From: Chryseobacterium cucumeris
GTDB taxonomy: Bacteria; Bacteroidota; Bacteroidia; Flavobacteriales; Weeksellaceae
Assembly: GCF_016775705.1 (NCBI RefSeq)
Contig: NZ_CP068760.1
Span: 2,604,001 to 2,668,000, forward strand
Length of the DNA: 64,000 nucleotides
Reading direction: 5' to 3'
Program-made: the position numbers and the translations under genes
Notes under the pieces: model-generated
Database searches by the model: none
The model's input: only the letters and a program-made list of their open reading frames with translations
Told to the model about the DNA's origin: nothing
In this document: positions 51,639 to 60,289 of the stretch, one piece after another
Numbering within the stretch: the stretch's first letter is position 1
Layout of the letters: each line of letters opens with the position of its first letter

Positions 51639-52271
51639 TTACCAGTATTTTTGATTAGCAGTTCCATACAGATCCAATACCCGCTTGGTATTATTCTGCT
51701 TTTTAGCTCTCAGATAGCTGACAGAGATATTCTTATTGGTATAATACCGTACCAGATTATGGTAGTCCTTCACTTCTTTATATACCCGGTCAATAATATC
51801 CATTCTTTCTTTGTCATTCAATGATAAATTGGTTGAAGTGACAATCTGCTTTAATTCTTTAAGCAGTTCTGTGCTCTCAGTGAGTAATGTGGAGTAGCCA
51901 TTGGCAATAGCAGTCAGTTCCTGAGCATTGAAGTTGGGGTCGCTGAGCATTTTCCCGAAATTTTTCACATACATCTCAGAAACATCACCCACCAGTAAAA
52001 CTGTCTGCTGAACCTTTCTGGCGTCCTTAACCAGATTGTTCACTGCTTTAAGCTTATCATAATATTCTTTGCCTTGCTCGTACACCTTTTTCACCTCGTT
52101 GAAGTTCTTCACCACATTGGATACTGTCGAGGAAGTCTGTACAATTTCATTGGCGGAATTTAAAATACCTGAGGCGAGGTTCGCAGGGTCAGTAACTACA
52201 AATTGTGCTTTAGCAAATGATGTTATGGTAAGTACCATAACCATAGCTGTTGTAATGATTGAATTTTTCAT
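51639..52271 (-). CDS. traI: Conjugal transfer protein TraI
   Basis: 210 residues with a signal-like N-terminus (SIITTAMVMVLTITSFAKAQ) and a long helical region (VVKNFNEVKKVYEQGKEYYD). This matches the DUF4141/TraI family between traG and traJ. It is probably periplasmic and VirB5-like by gene order. The spacing to traG is 24 nt. Confidence 0.87.
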   Translation of the reverse strand: MKNSIITTAMVMVLTITSFAKAQFVVTDPANLASGILNSANEIVQTSSTVSNVVKNFNEVKKVYEQGKEYYDKLKAVNNLVKDARKVQQTVLLVGDVSEMYVKNFGKMLSDPNFNAQELTAIANGYSTLLTESTELLKELKQIVTSTNLSLNDKERMDIIDRVYKEVKDYHNLVRYYTNKNISVSYLRAKKQNNTKRVLDLYGTANQKYW

Positions 52272-52295
52272 TTTTGTAAAATTTAAATTGATTTT

Positions 52296-54806
52296 TTAAT
52301 CTTGTTTTTTGCTCGGTTTGATTTTCCTGAGCGCAATTCTCTTGATGGCATTTTCAATATTGCCGTCAAGCTCCACGGCAAGATTCATAACTTCCAATTT
52401 TTCAGTTTCTTCAGTAGTATAAGTAAGGTATTCTTCTGTAGATACTTCTGTAGCGTACACTGCGGAGTGGGTACCGCCTAATCCGATCCAGACTTCTTTA
52501 TAGAGCCTTTTAGGATCATTGTTCATATTGATCGATAAAACCTGGGACTTTTCTTTATCAGTTAACCCCAGCATAGCCTGGATATCATCAAACTTGTTCA
52601 TGTATTTACGTTGATCCAGAAGGATCTTACAGTCTGAATTATTGATAATACTTTCCTTAACAATAGGCGAATGAATGATGTCATCTACCTCTTGCGTTAC
52701 AACAATCGCCTCCCCGAAGAATTTTCTTACCGTTTTGAACAGATACTTAATATACTCTGCCATACCTTCTTTGGCAATGGCCTTCCACGCTTCTTCGATC
52801 AGAATGAGTTTTCTGGTTCCTTTGAGTCTCCGCATCTTGTTGATAAAGACTTCCATAATGATGATGGTGACAACCGGAAAGAGGATCTTATGATCTTTAA
52901 TAGCATCAATCTCAAAAACAATGAAACGCTTGTTCAGAAGATCCAGCTGCTTGTCGGAATTCAGCAGATAATCATATTCGCCGCCTCTATAGTAAGGCTC
53001 CAGAACATTGAGGAAATTAGCAATGTCAAAATCTTTTTCCCTGACCTTTTTCTCTTGCAGTACTTGCTGATAATCATTTTTTACATATTCATAAAAACCA
53101 TTGAAGGAGGGATTCTGCTCATCGTTTTTGATCTGCCCGATATATCCGGCAACTGCATTGGATAAGGCAACTTCTTCGGAGCGGGTAGGTGGCTCATCAT
53201 CTCTTTTCCATAGGGTCAGAATAAGCGTTTTAATGCTTTCCCTTTTCTCAATGTCAAAAACACCGTCATCGGTATAGAAAGGATTAAAAGCAATAGGATT
53301 GTCTTCAGTATACGTGAAATATACACCATCTGTGCCCTTGGTTTTTCCTTTAATCAGTTCACATAATCCCTGGTAGGAATTTCCGGTATCGACTAAAAGA
53401 ACATGAGCTCCCTGTTCATAGTACTGCCTCACCATGTGATTGGTAAAGAAAGATTTACCGCTTCCCGAAGGACCAAGAATAAACTTGTTTCTGTTGGTAA
53501 TAATTCCCTGTTTCATGGGAAGATCAGAAATGTCCAGATGAATGGGTTTTCCGGTCAGCCGGTCAGCCATCTTGATGCCTAAAGGAGAGGGCGAATTCTG
53601 ATAGTTGGTTTCTTCTGTAAAAAAGCATAAAGCAGGTTCTATAAATGTGTAAAAGCTTTCTTCACTCGGGAAATCTCCCGCATTTCCGGGAATGCCTGCC
53701 CAGTATAAGGTGGCGGTATCGGTAGTGTTATGCCGGGGTTTGCATTCCATGAGTGCCAAAGCGCTCCCGGTATCATTTCTTAGCTGCCTGAGTTCAGCCG
53801 GATTATCCGACCAGGCCATGACATTGAAATGGGCACGGATCGATTGGAGCCCGTAAGAATGGGCTTCATTCAGATATTTTTCGATCCATTCCTTGTTGAT
53901 CTGGTTGGCCCTGCTGTACCGTGCCAGAGAATGCATATTTCTGGCTGATTTTTCAAACTTCGAAAGGTTTTCATCGCTATCGTCAATGAACAGATACTGA
54001 TTGTAAATGTGATTGCAGCTTAGCAGCAGTCCCAACGGAGATGCAAATGAAAGCAGACAGTCACTTCTGTCCGTGCTGAGCTTTTCATACCGGCTGTGAG
54101 ACGAAACGGTTCCCGGAAGATCATCGGTATCAGATAAGGTATGCATACTGATGCGGTTGTTTCCAATTCGCATTTCTTCGGCCCCCAGATGTAAATCCTG
54201 TAAAGAAGGATTAACTTCTCTGGAAAGCGTAAGGTATTGTTCCAATAGTCCTGACTCTTTGTCTCTACCGGTAATTTCATCTGCAGTCATTCTTTCCAGA
54301 AATAGATATCCACTGTCGTTGATGATCCTTTCAAACTGATCCACGGCTTCCATAAACCGGCTGACCAGTTCTTTATCCCTGATTTCTTTGGGAATCAGGA
54401 CTCCTTTGCATAGAGACGAAAAATTACTCTGTATTTTCATTCTTTTTTTAGTGGTTTTAGTAATGAACAAATAGCAGTAATGATTCAAAAAGGGTCTTTC
54501 ATTAAAATGCCGCTCAAAAGATTTGGAAAGGAAGCTTTGATGATCACTGGACAAATCAGGTCGGTAGTTTTCTTTGATAAACCAGTCCTGCTTATGCACA
54601 ATACTGTAGTCCGGTAATGTTTTTACGGCTTTGAACCAGGCTGAATGTATGGCTTCATATTCAGCTGAAGCAACGGTAAAAAGTTCTGGCAGCCTGACTT
54701 TAAAGCACGCCGTAACATCAGCATCTTTTGAGATAATACAGTTTTCCTCAACTGCCAATAGCGGAAACCTGCTCTCCAGTGTAGCTATTTTTGATTGGTT
54801 TCTCAT
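52296..54806 (-). CDS. traG: Conjugal transfer ATPase TraG (VirB4-like)
   Basis: 836 residues. A Walker A motif lies near 445-452 (FILGPSGSGKSFFTNHMV), with LLVDTGNSYQGLC after it and a Walker B-type RKLILIEEAWKAI near 668. The RKFFGEAIVVTQEVDDI segment is typical of VirB4/TraG family ATPases of Bacteroidota conjugative elements. The start overlaps the traF stop by 4 nt (ATGA). It powers the type IV secretion channel. Not to be confused with the VirD4 coupling protein, which is mobC here. Confidence 0.95.
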   Translation of the reverse strand: MRNQSKIATLESRFPLLAVEENCIISKDADVTACFKVRLPELFTVASAEYEAIHSAWFKAVKTLPDYSIVHKQDWFIKENYRPDLSSDHQSFLSKSFERHFNERPFLNHYCYLFITKTTKKRMKIQSNFSSLCKGVLIPKEIRDKELVSRFMEAVDQFERIINDSGYLFLERMTADEITGRDKESGLLEQYLTLSREVNPSLQDLHLGAEEMRIGNNRISMHTLSDTDDLPGTVSSHSRYEKLSTDRSDCLLSFASPLGLLLSCNHIYNQYLFIDDSDENLSKFEKSARNMHSLARYSRANQINKEWIEKYLNEAHSYGLQSIRAHFNVMAWSDNPAELRQLRNDTGSALALMECKPRHNTTDTATLYWAGIPGNAGDFPSEESFYTFIEPALCFFTEETNYQNSPSPLGIKMADRLTGKPIHLDISDLPMKQGIITNRNKFILGPSGSGKSFFTNHMVRQYYEQGAHVLLVDTGNSYQGLCELIKGKTKGTDGVYFTYTEDNPIAFNPFYTDDGVFDIEKRESIKTLILTLWKRDDEPPTRSEEVALSNAVAGYIGQIKNDEQNPSFNGFYEYVKNDYQQVLQEKKVREKDFDIANFLNVLEPYYRGGEYDYLLNSDKQLDLLNKRFIVFEIDAIKDHKILFPVVTIIIMEVFINKMRRLKGTRKLILIEEAWKAIAKEGMAEYIKYLFKTVRKFFGEAIVVTQEVDDIIHSPIVKESIINNSDCKILLDQRKYMNKFDDIQAMLGLTDKEKSQVLSINMNNDPKRLYKEVWIGLGGTHSAVYATEVSTEEYLTYTTEETEKLEVMNLAVELDGNIENAIKRIALRKIKPSKKQD

Positions 54807-55135
54807 AATAAAGCTTTTTGGGGGTTCACTTTCAGAAACCTGAAAATTGATTTTCTGCTGATGATATATCGGGGATGCTTCTTTTTCGCACTGAGTTTCA
54901 TGAGCCCGTACTCTCCATATTTTCTGTTAAAAGAGAAGGTTAGCCATATCAAGATACCGGCGCCGGCACTTCCCAGAAAAAGACAGAGATACGTTTGTAC
55001 ACCAGCCATATACATGATCATTACCAGTACAAATACAGCCAATAATCCGCCTGCGAAAATAAACAGGTATTGCGCTTTCAGCCCTTTGAACTCAACGGTT
55101 CTTCCTATGCCTTTGTTGATGTGATAGGTATTCAT
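54803..55135 (-). CDS. traF: Conjugal transfer protein TraF
   Basis: 110 residues: MNTYHINKGIGRTVEFKGLK, two hydrophobic helices (YLFIFAGGLLAVFVLVMIMY and LCLFLGSAGAGILIWLTF), then a basic tail. This is the DUF4133/TraF family, VirB3-like by size and order. It follows traE by 10 nt. Confidence 0.9.
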   Translation of the reverse strand: MNTYHINKGIGRTVEFKGLKAQYLFIFAGGLLAVFVLVMIMYMAGVQTYLCLFLGSAGAGILIWLTFSFNRKYGEYGLMKLSAKKKHPRYIISRKSIFRFLKVNPQKALL

Positions 55136-55145
55136 TATTGATTGT

Positions 55146-55442
55146 TTAAAGGAAGAATGAGCGTAGGATTGTAGCTGCCACTATTAAGAAGATACATGCT
55201 CCGAACCAGCTTGCAGCAGTTTTACTGGTATCAGGATCTCCACTGCTGAATTTGTTGTAGACTTTGACGCCTCCGATCAGGCCTACCACAGCGCCAATAG
55301 CATAAATAAGTTTTGTGGCAGGATCAAAATAGGAAGTAACCATCTGCGTGGCTTCAGTGATTCCGGCGGAACCGTTGCCTTGTGCATTGAGACTCCAGCT
55401 GATTACCAGGAGCAATGTTGTGAAGATTCTTTGTCTTTTCAT
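55146..55442 (-). CDS. traE: Conjugal transfer protein TraE
   Basis: 98 residues with a signal sequence (RIFTTLLLVISWSLNAQG), then two hydrophobic helices (KLIYAIGAVVGLIGGVKV and CIFLIVAATILRSFF). This is the DUF4134/TraE family, a VirB2-like pilin candidate. A GC hairpin in its 5' leader lies at 55466-55482. It starts a new transcription unit, cut off from traD by an inserted RCC1 gene. Confidence 0.9.
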   Translation of the reverse strand: MKRQRIFTTLLLVISWSLNAQGNGSAGITEATQMVTSYFDPATKLIYAIGAVVGLIGGVKVYNKFSSGDPDTSKTAASWFGACIFLIVAATILRSFFL

Positions 55443-55465
55443 AATGATAGGTTTTTGATTTTGGA

Positions 55466-55482
55466 ACCCGTGCTTTACGGGT
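55466..55482 (-). promoter_or_regulatory. Hairpin in the traE 5' leader
   Basis: ACCCGT (55466-55471) pairs with ACGGGT (55477-55482) around a 5-nt loop, 24 nt before the traE ATG. A regulatory or stabilising role for the tra mRNA is possible. From here to 55690 only AT-rich DNA is seen. Confidence 0.35.
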
Positions 55483-55690
55483 GGTGAGACAAAGATCTAG
55501 GGTAGAAGAATAGTTTATCGGAATGTGGAGTTGGGAGGAACTGTTTAGCGTTGAAAAGCTTTAGAGTATAAAGTAGCAGAAAAATAATTATATGTGATGA
55601 TTGTTTGATGCAAGCACATTAAATATTTAATGTTTTTTCTACAATATTTTATATATACATAAAATAGCATTTTGCTTTCAATGCTCATTC

Positions 55691-55721
55691 TTTGGCATAA
55701 ATATTTATTTCGTTAATTTTG
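55691..55721 (+). promoter_or_regulatory. Promoter of the RCC1-repeat gene (TTTG-N19-TAATTTTG)
   Basis: TTTG at 55691-55694 and TAATTTTG at 55714-55721 with 19-nt spacing match the Bacteroidota housekeeping promoter. The RCC1 gene's ATG is at 55749. The gene therefore carries its own promoter inside the tra region. Confidence 0.6.
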
Positions 55722-55748
55722 TAGTTGTATATAGTACATAATAATTAT

Positions 55749-57131
55749 ATGAAAAATAAATTTATCTATTTGTCTGTTCTATCCTCAATGGCTGTCAATT
55801 CTTTATTGTTTGGACAATGCTTTAAAAAAATATCTACACAATGGGAAACAGTAATTGCTTTAAATGAAGATGGAAATATATGGGAATGGGGAAGCAATAA
55901 TGACGGGCAGTTAGGATTAGGAACCTACAACTATACAGATAAAAATATACCATTCCAATTGACGACATCCAATGACTGGAAAGATGTAATAAGTAGTCAC
56001 AGCGGTACGATGGCTTTGAAAAATGATGGTACACTTTGGGGGTGGGGATATGGAGGACATGGCGAGCTTGGGAATAATTCAGCATCATATGTTTTTATCC
56101 CTTCTCCTACGGGAACTAATGAATGGGATAGGATATTTGCTGGGCTGTTTACTAATTGTGGCATCAAAACCAACGGAACTTTATGGATGTGGGGTACAGG
56201 CTTTAATGGGCAATTAGGAAATGGAGCTACACCAATTAATACATTAGTACCAGTACAAGTTGGAACAGACACAGATTGGAAATTAGTTGCAATGGGCCAA
56301 TACCATACCATTGCTTTGAAAAATAATGGAACTTTATGGGCATGGGGAGGTAATGCACTGGGGCAACTGGGTATAGGAAATAATATAGATGTATCAATTC
56401 CCCACCAAATAGGAACAGAGAATGATTGGAAGGCAATCTCAACAACAATATACCACAATCTTGCCTTAAAAACCAATGGAACTTTATGGGCATGGGGAGG
56501 TAATGCCTACGGTGAAATTGGAGATGGTTCTACTGTACCTAAAAATATGCCAATACAAATTGGAAATGACAATAATTGGAAAGCTATTGAAACCTCATCA
56601 TACGGTAGCTTTGCTATTAAGAATGATGGAAGTTTATGGGCTTGGGGCGACAATAGTTTGGGGCAACTAGGAGATGGAACAACTATATCAAGGTCAGTGC
56701 CAGTGAAAATTGGAAATTCTAATGATTGGAAAAGCATTGAATGTGGAGGTGGTAATTGTATTGGAACTAAACAAGACAATTCATTATGGACATGGGGTTT
56801 CAATGATGCAGGACAATTGGGAAATGGAACATTTGTTAATAGTGGTACACCTAGTATGATCATGAATGCCTGTTCTTTTCTAGGTACAAAAAATTCGATT
56901 TCCTCAGATCAAAATATAATAATTTACCCAAATCCTGTTTCAGATATTTTATATTTTTCTAAAGAGATTAAAAATCTTAAGATTTATACTGTGACCGGAA
57001 TATTAATAAAAAATATTTTGAACGTAAATAGCCGTACTATAAATCTGCAGCCACTTCATTCAGGAATATACTTTATAGATGCACTTACCACTGAAGGAAA
57101 TAATATGAAAGAAAAAATTATAAAAAAATAA
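55749..57131 (+). CDS. RCC1-repeat protein with T9SS sorting domain
   Basis: 460 residues from the ATG at 55749; the TTG at 55725 is less likely. A signal peptide (KFIYLSVLSSMAVNSLLFGQ) is followed by seven RCC1-type blades of the form GTLWAWGGNALGQLG, giving a beta-propeller, and then a type A T9SS sorting domain (IIIYPNPVSDILYFS, LKIYTVTGILI, GIYFIDALT). It should be a secreted or surface-attached interaction protein. It lies on the opposite strand between traE and traD, so it is cargo inserted in the tra operon. Confidence 0.88.
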   Translation: MKNKFIYLSVLSSMAVNSLLFGQCFKKISTQWETVIALNEDGNIWEWGSNNDGQLGLGTYNYTDKNIPFQLTTSNDWKDVISSHSGTMALKNDGTLWGWGYGGHGELGNNSASYVFIPSPTGTNEWDRIFAGLFTNCGIKTNGTLWMWGTGFNGQLGNGATPINTLVPVQVGTDTDWKLVAMGQYHTIALKNNGTLWAWGGNALGQLGIGNNIDVSIPHQIGTENDWKAISTTIYHNLALKTNGTLWAWGGNAYGEIGDGSTVPKNMPIQIGNDNNWKAIETSSYGSFAIKNDGSLWAWGDNSLGQLGDGTTISRSVPVKIGNSNDWKSIECGGGNCIGTKQDNSLWTWGFNDAGQLGNGTFVNSGTPSMIMNACSFLGTKNSISSDQNIIIYPNPVSDILYFSKEIKNLKIYTVTGILIKNILNVNSRTINLQPLHSGIYFIDALTTEGNNMKEKIIKK

Positions 57132-57436
57132 CGCTATATTCTCGCCATTCAGAGTTTCTTGACTTTGATCCAATAAATAAACAATATCTATTTTCTCTAA
57201 TGAGTAATGGTTTATCAATGTTTCCGTAGGTTAATATGTAGTGATTATGTAAAGTTGAAACTTTTTATGTGCATATTATATTGTGATTTCAGATTTAATA
57301 CAAGACGTATCATATTTTAAAATCTATTGATGGGAAGATGGATTTCTGCTTGCGGGCATTTATAACCATAAAATCTAGTAAATAAAAAATATAAATAAGT
57401 TTTATATATATAATTGTATCTAATAATATTGGAGAG
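57132..57436. other. AT-rich gap after the RCC1 gene
   Basis: No gene seen. A hairpin spans 57426-57456 (11-bp stem, 9-nt loop) and overlaps the traD stop codon. The RCC1 gene has no clear T-run terminator. Confidence 0.4.
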
Positions 57437-57456
57437 CTAAAGAAACTCTCCAATAT
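57426..57456 (-). terminator. Hairpin over the traD stop codon
   Basis: 57426-57436 pairs perfectly with 57446-57456 around a 9-nt loop; the traD stop is at 57437-57439. On the minus strand the hairpin is followed by ATTATTAG and not a strict T-run, so it could be a weak terminator or mRNA end stabiliser. Confidence 0.4.
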
Positions 57457-58069
57457 CAAAGTTCTTTATTTTACTTTTCCGCATATTGGAAGAACCGTTT
57501 ACTTCTACATCATTAAAACTATAATCTAATAGTTCAGCTATTTTATGGGAAGCATTTTCCATAGAATTTTCCAGTAAGGTGTATAATTCGGTTCCGTATA
57601 TTTTATGAGCTGCCGCTGCTGCTGGTCCCTTTTCAGACATTTCACAGACTTCCTGCTGTAAGAATGTTGTCACAGCGCTTAGCTCTTCAAAGGTAGCTCC
57701 CTGGGCAAAACCGTTATCTTTACCAATTATTCTATATTTCTTCCATTCTTCTTCCTCTTCAGTAAAATCAAGGCTGCTGCCAAAACCATATTCCGGTTCT
57801 TCCTGCGGATTTTGAATATGGATATTTTCACCGATATCATATTCTATCTCTAAAGTAAAAGGATCGAACAGAGGTTCTTCTTTTTGTTCTTCTGGAGAAG
57901 CTGTTGTCACTGCATGGCTTAGTGATGTTTTGGTTTCTCCCATAATAGGATAGGGTGTATCACTATTTTTTTGTTTTTCTATAGAAGGAGGAGGTCTTTT
58001 AATAACAATTTTATCTTGCAGTAATAACAAAATGATGACGATTAAACCTATAATGATGAGAATATCCAT
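57437..58069 (-). CDS. traD: Conjugal transfer protein TraD-like
   Basis: 210 residues: an N-terminal membrane helix (MDILIIIGLIVIILLLLQ), an acidic, Pro-rich middle (EEEPLFDPFTLEIEYDIG-like) and a C-terminal helical part with EELSAVTTFLQQEVCEMSEK and ELYTLLENSMENASHKIAEL. Position after traA and the DUF3408 gene fits TraD of CTnDOT-type modules. The spacing to the DUF3408 gene is 3 nt. Function unknown. Confidence 0.7.
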   Translation of the reverse strand: MDILIIIGLIVIILLLLQDKIVIKRPPPSIEKQKNSDTPYPIMGETKTSLSHAVTTASPEEQKEEPLFDPFTLEIEYDIGENIHIQNPQEEPEYGFGSSLDFTEEEEEWKKYRIIGKDNGFAQGATFEELSAVTTFLQQEVCEMSEKGPAAAAAHKIYGTELYTLLENSMENASHKIAELLDYSFNDVEVNGSSNMRKSKIKNFDIGEFL

Positions 58070-58072
58070 GGC

Positions 58073-58471
58073 TTATAAAATGGGTTTGAAATGTCTATTA
58101 AAATACTCGGTAATGTCATTTCCATATTCAAGGAAATGCTGTTCCAGAATATTGTCGATATAGGAGTATAACGTTGTTCTTTCCTCCCGGCTGAGTTGCA
58201 CGATTCTCAGGAGTCTTTCATGATATTCCGGACGTATATAAACTACCTTTCCATTGCGTCCCGAAGGAAATCTATTGATAAGGAAAGTTTCTTCATAGCC
58301 CGCTTTTTTAGATGAACTGGTTTTTGCTTTTTCCCTCGGCTTTTGATGAATCGGTTCTTTTGTTTCATTGTTGTTAGCCTCAGAAGAAGGCTGTTCCCCA
58401 CTGATTACCCGCATCAGGTACTCTTCGTCTACATAAGGCTTTTTAAAATCATTTTTTTTATCAGTTGTCAT
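58073..58471 (-). CDS. DUF3408 conjugal transfer protein (TraB/TraC-like)
   Basis: 132 residues: a charged, disordered N-terminus (KEPIHQKPREKAKTSSSKKA) and a C-terminal ribbon-helix-helix-like part (GKVVYIRPEYHERLLRIVQL). This is the DUF3408 family, found after the ParA-like TraA in CTnDOT tra regions. It lies 15 nt after traA. It may act as the DNA-binding partner of the ParA protein. Confidence 0.8.
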   Translation of the reverse strand: MTTDKKNDFKKPYVDEEYLMRVISGEQPSSEANNNETKEPIHQKPREKAKTSSSKKAGYEETFLINRFPSGRNGKVVYIRPEYHERLLRIVQLSREERTTLYSYIDNILEQHFLEYGNDITEYFNRHFKPIL

Positions 58472-58486
58472 GATGTATTCGGGTTT

Positions 58487-59251
58487 TTATAATTGTGTGA
58501 TGCTTAAAAATTCGTCAATAAACAGGTTCATTCTGGTCGCTTTTAATAATGAAAGATCTGCAGGTAATAGCGTAGATCTGAAAATACTATTTTGGATATC
58601 ATCCAATTCCTTACGAAACCGTTTGCTGTCCATAATCCTGGTATCCATGATATTGAGCCGGAGCGCTGAAATAGCCTTTTCATAAATTTCATATAGACCT
58701 GTTTTTTCTCTTCCGTCGGTTTGATTCCAAAACAGCCAGATGCTTTGTTCTTTATGATTCGCAGAAGAAGGAAGCCCCAGGAATGCTTTGGTAAAGCCCA
58801 ATGTACTTTCCACAACCAGCCGGTCAGCGGTTAAAGGGGCAAAAATAAAATCCATGTCTTTTAAGGTTGTCAGAACCCCTTTGGTATTGGCGGTACCCGG
58901 CAGATCAAACAAAATAATATCAGGAACCGCATCAGTTTCGTGTATGTATTCTGAACTTTCTTTGAGTGCATTCTCTGCTTTACACCGTATAATAGGATAA
59001 GCTTTCTTATTGATCAGATGAAACTGTTTCATGGCGGCCTTTTTATGGTATTCATTCAACATGATCGTTTTTTTATCCCGTTCCCTCATATTGCTTATAC
59101 TGTACTGAGGAAAATCGCAGTCTATGACTACAACATCAAAACCTAGCCGGTAATGGAGCACACTGGCCATTAATGTGGTTATCGTTGATTTTCCAGCACC
59201 TCCTTTTTGAGTGGAGAAACTTACTTTTAAAGTTTTTTTTGTTGCTTTCAT
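58487..59251 (-). CDS. traA: ParA-family ATPase TraA
   Basis: 254 residues. A deviant Walker A lies at residues 12-22 (STQKGGAGKST), with VVVIDCDFPQYSISNM and the FDLPGTAN Walker B segment, followed by IFAPLTADRLVVESTL. This is the ParA/MinD-type TraA that begins CTnDOT-like tra regions and may position the relaxosome or partition the excised element. It is divergent from mobA across a 600-bp intergenic region that holds the candidate oriT. Confidence 0.9.
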   Translation of the reverse strand: MKATKKTLKVSFSTQKGGAGKSTITTLMASVLHYRLGFDVVVIDCDFPQYSISNMRERDKKTIMLNEYHKKAAMKQFHLINKKAYPIIRCKAENALKESSEYIHETDAVPDIILFDLPGTANTKGVLTTLKDMDFIFAPLTADRLVVESTLGFTKAFLGLPSSANHKEQSIWLFWNQTDGREKTGLYEIYEKAISALRLNIMDTRIMDSKRFRKELDDIQNSIFRSTLLPADLSLLKATRMNLFIDEFLSITQL

Positions 59252-59717
59252 GATGCATATTTTTATTGTTGTTTTATAATTTTTATTGTTAAGAATCAGT
59301 ATAAGTTGGTGTATATATAGGAGTATTCCTGTATTATCTTATCTAATGATGCACAGGTTTACATCATTTTAACTGGTCATATTTGCAACTGCTTTGTTGA
59401 GAGTATACCTTTTTTTGAACATGTTTAACTGCTTTTTTGCTTTTGCGCTTTTATAGTTTTAAAACTTTACATTTTTATGATTTGCCCGTTTTGTCATCAG
59501 CTTTATATTTTGCTATAAAGGAAAGAATCTTCAAAACCAGTGCTGATTTTCAGGTAATTGATGGTCTTATTTGGCAGCAATTGGAAGGCTGTAATATTGT
59601 ATATATCCGGTTGCTTCTGTTTACCTTGTTATTGATTTTAAGGAGAGCTGATGTTTAATATAACATCTGAAATCTGTCGATCACTTGTTATAATAATTTT
59701 TGTAACGTGGTAATATG
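59252..59717. other. Divergent intergenic region between traA and mobA
   Basis: No supported gene. An open frame at 59437-59658 (73 codons) lacks recognisable features and codon bias and is probably chance. This region should hold the promoters for both directions; the right part (59718-59810) has the structured candidate oriT. Confidence 0.45.
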
Positions 59718-59810
59718 GTGTTCACCGGAACACGGCAAGTTGTGTTTTGAGTGCCTCATAACTGTTTTTGGTGCCTCAAAACAACTTGCCTTGCCGGGAG
59801 CCTGAAAACG
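59718..59810. other. oriT: Candidate origin of transfer (oriT)
   Basis: Two adjacent structures lie 40 nt upstream of mobA: a hairpin GTGTTC/GAACAC (59718-59723 with 59728-59733) and a longer inverted repeat GGCAAGTTG-TG-TTTTGAG (59734-59751) against CTCAAAACAACTTGCC (59775-59790), followed by TTGCCGGGAG. TGCCTCA also occurs twice as a direct repeat. Position beside the relaxase and the fold are those of an oriT. The nick site cannot be assigned from sequence alone. Confidence 0.6.
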
Positions 59811-59850
59811 CTCTCCGAAGTCGAGGTTATTAACCATTAATACATATGCA

Positions 59851-60282
59851 ATGAATGATCAGAGTAAACGACAAAAGAATAAGGGTGGGAGAAAGCCGAA
59901 GACAGATCCCTGTGTTCACCGGTATGTTTTTCGGCTGAATGACAACGATAACAATAAATTCCTGTCTCTTTTTGAAGCGTCTGGAATGGATAATAAGGCT
60001 CAATTTATAACATCTTTACTTTTTTCAAGAGAAATAAAAACAGTAAAAATAGATAAAGGAACCGTTGATTTTTATATGAGACTGACTTCTTTTTACGCTC
60101 AGTTCAGAGCCATTGGCGTCAATTATAACCAGGTAGTGAAATTATTGTATACGCATTTTACTGAAAAAAAAGCAGCAGCATTTCTGTATCGCCTGGAAAA
60201 AAATACTGCCGAACTGGCGGTTTTATGTCATAAAATTATGGAGCTGGCTCACGAATTTAACAGCCAAAACTTAGAAAAATAA
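59851..60282 (+). CDS. mobA: Mobilisation accessory protein MobA (ribbon-helix-helix type)
   Basis: 143 residues. GGRKPKTDPCVHRYVFRLND opens a ribbon-helix-helix-like DNA-binding domain; the second half is helical (AAFLYRLEKNTAELAVLCHK). Small proteins of this kind precede the MobB relaxase in Bacteroidota ICEs and bind oriT. It ends 7 nt before mobB, so they are cotranscribed. Likely relaxosome accessory factor. Confidence 0.85.
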   Translation: MNDQSKRQKNKGGRKPKTDPCVHRYVFRLNDNDNNKFLSLFEASGMDNKAQFITSLLFSREIKTVKIDKGTVDFYMRLTSFYAQFRAIGVNYNQVVKLLYTHFTEKKAAAFLYRLEKNTAELAVLCHKIMELAHEFNSQNLEK

Positions 60283-60289
60283 CATTAGC

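Noticed and set aside
52671..53165. 164-codon plus-strand frame as gene
   Set aside because: It is antisense to the TraG ATPase core and has no independent support.
55997..56476. 159-codon minus-strand frame over the RCC1 gene
   Set aside because: Its periodic sequence is produced by the RCC1 repeats on the other strand.
59437..59658. 73-codon frame in the traA-mobA gap
   Set aside because: No domain, no promoter, unusual composition; the region is better read as regulatory/oriT DNA.
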